DNA of 64,000 nucleotides from Bacteroidota bacterium. Its GTDB lineage: Bacteria > Bacteroidota > Bacteroidia > Flavobacteriales_D > Crocinitomicaceae. Both the position numbers and the translations under genes were made by a program. The stretch covers positions 1-64,000 of the forward strand of contig JAJRQK010000039.1 in assembly GCA_024280295.1 (NCBI GenBank), given 5' to 3'. The first letter of the stretch is position 1, and every line of letters starts with the position of its first letter. The notes under the pieces were generated by a model. The model worked only from the letters and a program-made list of their open reading frames with translations. It searched no databases and was not told the origin of the DNA. Positions 16,619 to 26,300 of the stretch are shown here, piece after piece.

Positions 16619-17041
16619 ATGTACCGTAAATTAGGACTCATCCTAATTGTCGTTTCGGCAATAACTGCATTGTTCTTTTATTTTTGGGAGGATGAAAAAA
16701 TCGAGTCTACTCGTTTTATTGATCGACTTCCAGAGGCAGATATCATAGGAAGAGCAGATGTCCTAGAATTAGCGACCGAGCTAATGCCGACGCTCTATTA
16801 TTACAAAATACCAGTTCGGGAATTTGTATCTCCTGAATTTTTCTTAAGTCAAGGAAAAGCTTATGGTATTGACTTCCAAAAACAGCTTTATTTTTTGGTA
16901 CTGAAGTCGAAGGTGAAATTAAGGATTGGGGGACGCTCATTCCAGTTGATGATAGCAGTAAAGTATCGGCAGGGATTTTTGCAATTGGAAGTGTTTTTGA
17001 TCTTCGAGATAGTACTATTCTTGGTAAGAAAATTTATATAA
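16619..17041 (+). CDS. DUF4836-like protein, 5' part of a frameshifted gene
   Basis: Residues 1-92 read as a real protein: a membrane anchor (LGLILIVVSAITALFFYFW), then RLPEADIIGRADVLELATEL, like the start of the neighbouring paralogue. The true frame is lost at a run of six T (16891-16896) after GIDFQKQLY; the last ~48 codons are out of frame. With one more T the frame would continue FFGTEVEGEIKDWGTLIPVDD and run directly into the 3' part at 17050-17970. The intact product would have about 450 residues. The shift may be a mutation, a phase-variable tract or a sequencing error. Confidence 0.7.
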   Translation: MYRKLGLILIVVSAITALFFYFWEDEKIESTRFIDRLPEADIIGRADVLELATELMPTLYYYKIPVREFVSPEFFLSQGKAYGIDFQKQLYFLVLKSKVKLRIGGRSFQLMIAVKYRQGFLQLEVFLIFEIVLFLVRKFI

Positions 17042-17049
17042 GCCGTTCC

Positions 17050-17970
17050 TTGAATATCGCAATTAGTTACGGCAAAGATTGGTTGCTTATTGGCTCTCCA
17101 TCGAAATTTCCTCAGTATTTAAGATATGTTGTTCAAGCTAAGAGATATGGTATTTCCACACGTTGGAGGAGATTTTTAGCTGACGAAACATTTTCAGATA
17201 AACCACTGCTCATTCGAGCGATCTCACCTCGCCTTAAAAAAAATGGGATTGCATCGATACTCTTTGCCCCTACCAATGACTCTACTAGTATAACGTTAAA
17301 TACTCGGATTACTCAGTATGATTCACTATCATTCAAACTGAAAGATGATGGTCCATTCTTCGATGCTCAAGAATACTCCAATCGAACGATAAATGCACAT
17401 TTTAATATTGAACAATTACGAGGAAATTCGAGGTCCCCACTTTATCGAATCCTACAGAAATCTGGCAAAAAAGTGAGCTTTCCACTCGACGACTTCTTAG
17501 ATGCCTGGGAAGGAGATATTGCGTTTCGTATGGGAGGCATTCAGAAAATTAAGGAAAAATATATCGTCTCGGAATTGGATGAAAATTTCAACGTAACAGA
17601 AGTTGTAAAATTCAAGGAGGTTAAAATAGCTGGATTTTCTCTCTATCTCACAATGAATGAGAGTAAAGATAAGTTTCTTACAACTGTTTTTAATAAAGGG
17701 ATTCTTACATCCGAAGGGAATAAAATGAGATTGCTCTACTTCCCCCCGATGTACATGAAAGGCAGCGATACGTCACTTTTATTTCATACTGGGCGTTATG
17801 CTCCAGTTGTTCGATCGGACTCATCTCATTTTAGTCTTTGGACTTTTAATTATACGCCCGTATCCTTTAGCTTGGACTCTACCCTGTCAAAATCCGTTTA
17901 TGGAAAGATCCAGATTCCACTGAAGAAGCTTATTCGTGATTATTTCCCTGAAATTGAATCACAGCAATGA
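17050..17970 (+). CDS. DUF4836-like protein, 3' part of the frameshifted gene
   Basis: This frame has only a TTG as possible start at 17050, but it is open and protein-like back to the T run at 16896 (GTEVEGEIKDWGTLIPVDD, then SAGIFAIGSVFDLRDSTILGKK). It is therefore the continuation of the preceding gene, not an independent one. It contains SYGKDWLLIGSP and LDAWEGDIAFRMGG, counterparts of segments in the 621-residue paralogue. Its stop overlaps the next gene's start (ATGA). If expressed alone it would lack a signal peptide. Confidence 0.7.
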   Translation: MNIAISYGKDWLLIGSPSKFPQYLRYVVQAKRYGISTRWRRFLADETFSDKPLLIRAISPRLKKNGIASILFAPTNDSTSITLNTRITQYDSLSFKLKDDGPFFDAQEYSNRTINAHFNIEQLRGNSRSPLYRILQKSGKKVSFPLDDFLDAWEGDIAFRMGGIQKIKEKYIVSELDENFNVTEVVKFKEVKIAGFSLYLTMNESKDKFLTTVFNKGILTSEGNKMRLLYFPPMYMKGSDTSLLFHTGRYAPVVRSDSSHFSLWTFNYTPVSFSLDSTLSKSVYGKIQIPLKKLIRDYFPEIESQQ

Positions 17971-18311
17971 CAATTGAAGATCTAATAGAAAAGAAAGGGA
18001 GTAAATTCTCGGAAGAACTAAGGAGCATTCATCGCTTAATACTTGACTCTCACCCTGGGGTATTTACTACAGTTAAATATGGTTTGCCATTCTACTGTAT
18101 GAATAAAAACGTCTTCTATATTGATGTCCAAAATGGGAGACCTCTTCTTGCTCTATTTTACGGTTTCCGATTAGATGAAATATCAGAATTACTTGATTTT
18201 ACAAAGCGGACTCGAATTGGCCATTATTTTCTTGAAGACCTTGATGCGAAGAAGTACGAAGAGATTATCACATTAATTGATGCAGCGATTCAACTCGATA
18301 TCGCACAATAA
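17967..18311 (+). CDS. DUF1801 domain protein
   Basis: This is a 114-residue protein of the DUF1801 (YdhG-like) fold. MTIEDLIEKKGSKFSEELRSIHRLIL at the start and VKYGLPFYCMNKNVFYIDV in the middle match the family pattern in which a YG-PFY strand precedes a short beta sheet. The biochemical role of the family is not established. The gene overlaps the upstream stop by four bases (ATGA), so its translation is probably coupled to that broken gene. Confidence 0.8.
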   Translation: MTIEDLIEKKGSKFSEELRSIHRLILDSHPGVFTTVKYGLPFYCMNKNVFYIDVQNGRPLLALFYGFRLDEISELLDFTKRTRIGHYFLEDLDAKKYEEIITLIDAAIQLDIAQ

Positions 18312-18419
18312 CTGATTGATATAAGAATTGAATCATCAACAAAAGAGTGTCCATAACTCCATAAATATTGTAGCGATTCAATGTTGAATTCGAGTATCTT
18401 CAAAACAAATAGTACATCT

Positions 18420-19745
18420 ATGCCAAAAAAGAAAAGAGTTTTCGTTTTAGACACTTCTGTATTACTGCACGATCATCAATCAATCACATCTTTTCAGCAG
18501 AACAACGTTGCAATTCCAATTACCGTTTTGGAGGAACTCGATAAATTTAAAATTGGGCACGATACCAAGAATTTTTCAGCGAGGGAAGTAATTCGTTTCA
18601 TAGATAAACTTTCAGGAACAAATGGCCTGCAAAATTGGATCAGTTTAGGAAAGAAACGCGGTAATTTTAAGGTGGTGATGCAAACAACACCAAAGGGGAT
18701 AAATGCTGAGGATGTTTATGCAAGAGGGAAGAATGATCACAAAATCATCAATGCTGCTCTGTATCTCCAAGAGGCGGAGAAAAACACTGAGGTGATTCTG
18801 ATTACTAAGGATATCAATTTGCGAATTAAGGCAAAAGCACTCGGAATCGTTGCACAAGATTATGAAACAGGGAAGGTCAAGACCGATATCGCTCAAAAAA
18901 ACACAATCCGAATCATTGAGAATGTAGATTCAGAACAAATCCGACAAATTTTCACCAAAGGTAGAATTGACGAGCAGGGAATCCTTGGAGAGCATAAAAT
19001 ATCGAATGGGTACTATATTCTCAAAAATGGGCGATCATCATCCTTGGCGGTCTACAATAAGACGCTTGATCAAATTGAGCGTATAGAAAAGGAATTTGTT
19101 TACGGAATTAAGCCGAAAAATGCAGAACAAGCATTTGCGTTTAACGCATTACTCAACCCTGAAATAAAACTTGTCGCATTACAAGGGGTAGCAGGAACTG
19201 GAAAAACATTATTGGCACTGGCTTCTGCTTTAGAGCAGCATAAGAAGTTCCATCAAATTATTTTAGCTCGACCGATCGTTCCTCTTTCTAATAAAGATAT
19301 TGGTTTCTTGCCAGGAGATGCCAGTGATAAAATAGGACCCTACATGGAACCTTTGTGGGATAATTTGAAGTTTATAAAATCTCAATTTGGAGAGAACGAA
19401 CGAAAGAATAAGGCAATTAAGGAACTAGAAGAGAGTGGTAAAATTATTATTTCCCCTCTTGCATTTATTCGTGGAAGAAGCTTATCAAACATAATTTTTA
19501 TCGTCGATGAAGCACAAAACCTTACTCCGCATGAGGTAAAAACAATAATCACACGAGCAGGAGAAAACACAAAGATCATCTTTACCGGTGATGTAAATCA
19601 AATAGATACCCCATACCTAGATGAACATAGTAACGGGCTTGCTTATTTGATCGATCGCTTAAAAGGACAAGATTTATTCGCGCATGTTAAGTTGGAGAAA
19701 GGAGAAAGATCCGAATTGGCGAACTTAGCGAATGAGTTATTGTAG
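18420..19745 (+). CDS. phoH: PhoH family protein with N-terminal PIN domain
   Basis: This 441-residue protein joins an N-terminal PIN ribonuclease domain (VFVLDTSVLLHDHQS, then acidic residues in ILITKDINLRIKAKALG) to a PhoH P-loop ATPase (PhoH2 architecture). Walker A is GVAGTGKT at residues 256-263 and Walker B is IIFIVDEAQNL. LARPIVPLSNKDIGFLPGD and FTGDVNQIDTPYLD are further PhoH signatures. PhoH2 proteins have been reported as RNA helicase/nucleases. The start at 18420 (MPKKKRVFVLD) is preferred over 18381, since the extra 13 residues are not conserved-looking. Expression as a single gene is likely. Confidence 0.92.
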   Translation: MPKKKRVFVLDTSVLLHDHQSITSFQQNNVAIPITVLEELDKFKIGHDTKNFSAREVIRFIDKLSGTNGLQNWISLGKKRGNFKVVMQTTPKGINAEDVYARGKNDHKIINAALYLQEAEKNTEVILITKDINLRIKAKALGIVAQDYETGKVKTDIAQKNTIRIIENVDSEQIRQIFTKGRIDEQGILGEHKISNGYYILKNGRSSSLAVYNKTLDQIERIEKEFVYGIKPKNAEQAFAFNALLNPEIKLVALQGVAGTGKTLLALASALEQHKKFHQIILARPIVPLSNKDIGFLPGDASDKIGPYMEPLWDNLKFIKSQFGENERKNKAIKELEESGKIIISPLAFIRGRSLSNIIFIVDEAQNLTPHEVKTIITRAGENTKIIFTGDVNQIDTPYLDEHSNGLAYLIDRLKGQDLFAHVKLEKGERSELANLANELL

Positions 19746-19889
19746 TTTACAATTTCACTACTCCAAAGGGTGTTGATTTCAAACAAGTCGCCACCAATTA
19801 TTCAGATAATTGTATTCTTTAAACTATTTTAATAGCTTTACAAAAATCACATATCTCTTGGTGAGTTGAGCTTTTGTGTTGTTCTTAAC

Positions 19890-20330
19890 TTAAAAGAATA
19901 ACCTTCCGTTCAACCATTCTCCATCCAATAGAGCATTCTTTTTCTGATAGAACTTTATTGCAGGTTCGTTCCAATCCAGAACTTGCCAATCCATGCGCGT
20001 ATATCCGCGATCTTTACAAATATCTACTAAGCGATCAAAAAGTACTTCGCCTATTCCTAAACGACGATGTTCCCTTAGGACGTATAAATCTTCCAGATAT
20101 AGGCACGGACCTTTCCATGTCGAGTAAGAAGTATAATAAATTGCGAATGCTACGATTTTAGTATCAATTTCGGCAACAAGAGCTTCGCAATGACCGTGTT
20201 CGAACAGGTCTCTTTTTAATCGCTCTGGAGTATTATCGACTGCATTTGGCTCATTCTCAAAATCAGCAAGTCCTTGGATGAGATCAATTAAAGCATACTC
20301 ATCTCCTAATTGTGCTGCCCGAATCTTCAT
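19890..20330 (-). CDS. GNAT family N-acetyltransferase
   Basis: The protein has 146 residues with the GNAT fold. MKIRAAQLGDEYALIDLIQGLADFE forms the first strand-helix. The acetyl-CoA pyrophosphate loop is REHRRLGIGEVLFDRL (R/Q-x-x-G-x-G/A type). CLYLEDLYV and WQVLDWNEPAIKFYQK match diamine (spermidine/thialysine) acetyltransferase relatives, including the LDWN-PAI-FY block. The substrate is therefore probably a small amine or amino acid. Its start codon directly follows the stop of sprA, but in the leftward direction it is downstream of sprA by one base and could share its transcript. Confidence 0.9.
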   Translation of the reverse strand: MKIRAAQLGDEYALIDLIQGLADFENEPNAVDNTPERLKRDLFEHGHCEALVAEIDTKIVAFAIYYTSYSTWKGPCLYLEDLYVLREHRRLGIGEVLFDRLVDICKDRGYTRMDWQVLDWNEPAIKFYQKKNALLDGEWLNGRLFF

Positions 20331-23300
20331 TTATTGAACTCCAGCAAGGTTAAATCGCAATGTGATCCCGGTTGACATATTCCCTGTTGCGTAAGATGTT
20401 TGAACCTTAGGTGTGTTCAATGTTTGATCATAATAATACTCAATCACAAGATTGTTCGTCAGATTGTAATCTATTTTCGCAGTTATTTTAATCACCTTTT
20501 GTCCAGCTGTCGCTTGGTTACTATTCTCAACGATCTTACGGATTACAGTTAAGTTATCCCTGAATGAAACATCAGCTCTAACATTAACAGGTGATGGTTT
20601 TTTTACGAATTCGAATGGTAATTTTACTTTCGCAAATTTATATCCTAACCCAATCACCCACTCGTTACCAAGAACCTCAGTTACTTGATTGTTATTCAAG
20701 GAAAGTGCAGCACTTCTGTCTTTTTTATATTCAAACTTAGTAATCAAACCCTGCCCCTTCAGATTCCAAGTTGCATCAAAACCAATTAATGGAGAGAATC
20801 GCTCCGTAACCACGATGTTTTGAATTTGTGTTCCTGAGAGGAAATTGTTATTCAAATCTCTGAATGATGCGGATCCATCTGGGTCAAATGTTGCATTTAA
20901 ATTTGTTTGCATTCCAGAAACACTTACCGAAGAACTGTACGCATGACGCATAACAAAGTTTTTCAATGCTTTTTTCATGAATGGGAACTTCTTCAACCCA
21001 TTGTAGTTTACCGACCAGTTTGGAAGTGCCAAATTGCGAATTGGATTAATGTTCTTATCACTCACGCCTCTATTTGTGTAAGATGTTAAGAAGGCACCCG
21101 CAACAACCTCTTGTTGAGACCCGTCATATCCATCATAATAACCAGAAGAGAGCAATGAAGAGTTTGCATTTACACTTCCGAGTACGTCAGATACAGTAGT
21201 TCTATTAGATAGAAGGTTGTCGAAGACAGAAGATTCGTATTGCTTGCCTATTAGAGCGAATGCAGAACCGATAGATACATTGGAATAGGTTAATGTTGCT
21301 ATTTCTACTTTACTTTGACTCTCAAACTGATTCGTCAAGTCATTCCAACGATAGAATTCGCTCGAATTGTTACTAAAGGTCCTGTTGACGGTTAGTTCAA
21401 TTGACATATCTCGAATTGGCTCTAAGTTTGCCCGTAGGTTTAAGTTTGTGGTGTGTGTACTCGTATATTGTTGATTGAGATTTTCGTTAATAACCAGCCA
21501 ATTGTTCGATTCAGAAATGGTTGCGATGTTATAGCCGTTATCTCGTCCCCAAATATTTTGATTTTGCTGCCCGAAAATAAAACTACTCATTCCGCTATCG
21601 AAGCTAGGGTTATATCCAAGAACACCCACTTCTTGATTGTAGCCGGGTAGCAATGTACCATTTGTGATTGCGTAAGTTCCAGATACGTTTCTAACAGTCA
21701 TTATTAAACGGGCTAAGAACCCAGCAACAGGATGAACTTTACCTCCTCGTTTCTTTTCGCGTTCGGCTCTTAACTTTTCTCGCTCCTTCTTACGTTTTTT
21801 ACGTGCTTTCTCTTTTTCTGATAAGTTTGGATCATCTTTTTCATCTACTTCTGGTTTAGACCCAGGTTTTTTCCCTCCATTGCGATCCACAGCACCTGCT
21901 CTTCCTCTTGGGTTACGACCATTATTGTTTACTTTTTTGAAGAATTTCACTTTGTTATAGAGAGAAGTAAAGTTTAATTGAGCAGCCATATTAATATCAC
22001 GACTGTTTTGAATGGTGTTTCCAAAATCACGTTGCGCCAGTGGTGCTCTTTGCCAGTTGTAAGATCCTTTCCAAGTGATATTCGCAGTCATCCAGTTTGT
22101 AGCAGGAATTTTCTCAAACGGTAAAGAATATTTAAACTGATAATTATGTGCATAATCCATTGTACGCCCGAAGGTTTGCAGCTGAGTACGAATCGAGTCT
22201 TTGAATTCTTGATACCCTATTGGATCTAATCTTCGATCAACTCGTGAATTTCCTTCTTCAAAAATTGATCTGTTGTTAGCATTAAATGTGAACTTTAATT
22301 TCTTGGTGATGTCCCAGCCTAAACCGTATGTTCGGTTCCAATTAAACTGTTTGATATAAACTGGAGCGAATTCGTAATCAGGAACAATGTTATTTCTAAT
22401 CTGACGCTCGTTGTAATTACGCATTACATCAGACGAGAAGGAGACATTTTTCGGTGTTAATGATAAGTTGAAATCTCGTACAATTGCCCACCATTTTGAT
22501 TTTCTCATAAACTTCACCTTTTTAAATGGAGTTAATGGTTTTGTCGTAAATGAATAGGAATACCCAAGGTTGGTCGTCCATGTCTTCGTCCGATCGTAGT
22601 TTGTGTTAAAATCTCTTCGTAAATCTTCCGAATGAGCAAATCCAGCCGTCCAATTGGTAACTCTCCAAAAGTGATTTTTTGCACCGGGTTTTAATTCTTT
22701 TCGCACTCCAGTAAAGTTGTAAGATCGACGTTCAGTAAAATCTTGACCTAATCTAGCGCGTTCTTTCCGAGTTTCTGCATCGTAATCATTCAAGCGAATG
22801 TCAGGGTTAAATGGATCGTATTCAGGATTGATAATACCGAGTGAGTAACTGTAGAAAAATGGTAGGTTTACTCCAGCTTTTTTCCCGAAGAACTGTCCGA
22901 GTTGAACATTGAAGTTCATGTCAAAGTTTAATTGTTGATTACGTTGGCGTTCTTGAACTCTACTGTCTACTGATCCCCAATTAATTCCTGAATAACTACC
23001 TGACATATTCACCGTTGCGAAATCTGCCATGGTAACAAGCATCTGAGCAATTGCTGCGGATCCACCTTCACTTACGAAATCAGTCAATCGTAATTCATTT
23101 ACCCAAACGGTAGCACATTTTGCTAGTCCGTCATCAGCCCATGCTGTAGATTTATTCACATGTGGATTCCTAAGCCCAATCATAATGACTTTCATCCCTT
23201 GAAGGTTAGGGTTCCCTTTTATTTTAAGAACACGCAGTGCATTTGCAGGATCAGTAATTGCATATTCAATTGCCGTTGAGACAGATCCAGAACCAGATTC

Positions 23301-26300
23301 AATGATTTTATTTCTATCTTTCTTTAAGTTAAGTAGATCGTCAAATACTATTTCAATGAAATTTTCTTCAGGCCAAATGTCTGTGTCAATCGTTGATCCC
23401 CAAGCAGTCGTTTTAAGAGGTAACTCATATTCGTAATAATTGTCTGTGAAATCAGTTCCTAATCGAACGAATGCTGTAATGTCATTGTCGTTAAGTGATT
23501 TTGTGATGTCTACCTCTTCTGCATGAACGAACATTTTCAACTTCTTGTAAGCACGAACATCGAAGGTTACATTTTTGTAGGCCGCACGTGCGTCTCCGTC
23601 TTGTAAATTACACACCTCTAAAGTTAAAGATTGTTCGTTTAATTGACGTTCGTATGTTTGTGAAGGATCAACTTCACGAATAATTCCTGGTGGGATTTCG
23701 TATTTAATTGGTGTTCGTTGATCATTCTCTTCAACATTAACTGCCCCAATATTAAAGGTTGTAAGATTTGGGTCGACTGTAACGCCTTCGCCTGGTTCAG
23801 TAAGATCATCGCGGAATTGCCTCCACTCACCTCTAATAAGCTCCAAACGAGCAAAACGAATCATCACCTCCTCATTGAAATCCTTTAAGAACATTCGCAT
23901 GAAACGAATAGTTCTGAAATCTTGAATTCCATTAATCCGTTTCTCATAATCACGAATTGGAATTTTAAATTGATACCAATATTCAACCTTATTTCCGATT
24001 GGAAAGTCCTGAACGTTTGTGATGAAGTTTTTTCCTACCTGCATATCTCCTGGTCGAAGACTAATTTTATATTGGAAATAGCTCTCTGTTTCATCAAGCG
24101 TATTATTATTGTTGAAATCCTCAATATCTGGTGAATTTGTTGCTTGTGTAGGATAACCATCGGCATTTATTGCATTCGACATCTCAATGGTTGGTGAGTT
24201 GCCTTCCATTCCATTAAATTTCTTGTAGCGGTCAAGAATGTTTGTGGCAGCTGCATCATAAGCGTCATCACGGTAATATGTATAGTCATCACTTGAAGGA
24301 TCATTGATCATTCTCGATTTAGCTGCAGCAGAAAGAGTTGCCGCTGGCAGAGACTGAACCCAGTCAACGTAATTCTTGTAAAAAATACGTTCATCAACAT
24401 TACTCCATCCGTCTATTCCAACATCTTGATTTGCTCTGGCATCTGGATCATTATCAAAAGCATTTACAGTTTGTTGAAGCGTAGAAACGCGAGCCCATGC
24501 CGTAGTATCTACATTATCATCAATTGATGCTCCAAAAGGAGGTAATCCGTTCTCAAAACTTCTACGGGAATCTGGTATAATATCTTCAGACAAATTTCCA
24601 AGATTGAAATACAAATCTCCTCCGCTATGAGTGGAGGAAGGATCAACAGCCTCAGCATCAGAGTTAAACGGATCTAAAATCCAGAATTGGATGTATTCAA
24701 TGTTCGTTTGTTCAAAATCATTCGTTGTCAATGACCGCATAATTCCTCCCCAACGATTTTCAGGGTCAATAAAATTACCATTGACATCTATAGTATTTGT
24801 TGTATCGTAGTTATACATGCCACGCTCTGTTGGATAGTAGCCTAAATCTAAGACAGAAATATTTGGAATTGAACCATAACGTTGTTGAAGATTAGGAAAA
24901 ATATCTATTTGATTCACCAATCTAATTCGGCTATCAGACAATTGAGCAGGACTGCTAACGATGTGTTCAGGTGTTGTGTTATCGTTTCTAAAAAATAGCG
25001 GATCAATCACATACCAAGCAGTCTTTGCACGTTTAAATCCTGCCGAAAGATCTAAATTACTTGCTTCGGGGAATAAATCTGGTTGACCTTTTGGAATCGA
25101 AGCCAATCGCCAAGCTGTAATTGAGCGTAAATCAATGGCACTTTGAGCACCTTCAAAATCATCAATATATGAAGTTCCTTCTTTGTTAATTGCACGTGGA
25201 GATCCAGGAATTAAATGAGCAAATTCTCCAGTAAATGAGAACGATGATTTTGCCTTGGTTGATATTACTGGCAAGAAATCTACAAGCTTCGTTAAGAACG
25301 GAAGGTCTGTTTTGTAGGCGAGATCCAAACCGATAACGTTATTTTTGTATGGTTCTGATCCGATATCTACTTTTTGAGTTACTGGACGTTCCATCATACG
25401 CATCCAAGTCGCCCCAATGTTAAATCGATCACTAAAACGATGACTAATTCTGCTACCCATGAGAGATTTTGCTTGAAATCCAAAAACAGAATTACTCTCT
25501 ATTGAAATTTTAATAGGTGTATTTGCATTTAGGTATGCTTCATTCAAAATTTTCACACGACCTAAATTGTAATCAACAGTAAAATCTTGTCCCTCTATTA
25601 ATTTAATTCCTCCAGCAGTAACAGTAACCGCTCCTTCGGGAACATTTAATGTATTTAAGGGAATATCTGAACTAATCGATGATTGATATTCACCTTTAAA
25701 ACTGAACCGGTTCTTTGCTGGAATTTGTTGTGCGGCTGTTTTCGTGGAATCATAGAGTTCAGTAAACGCAACTTGATCAATTACTATTTGCGGGATACCA
25801 GCTTCTGTGAGTTTTTGAGCAAGTGTACGTCCGAAAGGTTGAACAGTGGAGAAGTAAACACGACCATTACGGGTATTAATAGTTCCAGCTGTTTCAGCTC
25901 TATTACCGTTAAAAGAAATTGGCACGAAATCAAAAACGCCATCAGAAAATGGCTGATTGTTTTGATTTAACTTATCCATTTCGAGAAGTGTCACTATCTG
26001 TCGGTCATCAACTCCCGCAAGCGGGAAGAAAGGAACTGGAACTGAAGTTTCAGGGTTATTGTAAAGTAGATCTAATCGGAAGCCTTGTTGATCTACTTGG
26101 TATGCCCCAATTGAATAAACATTTTTCATCATCAAATCCCAAACAGCATTATTAGGATTGGTAATTGTTGGTTTTAATAGCTTAACTATTAATGCGTTTT
26201 GACCATCAATTCCATCTGTTGAAAATTCTCCAACTTGATATGTTTGTCCACGTTGAGTGTATTCGTAAGAAACGGCAAGAACTTCATCGTTATTCAGTGG

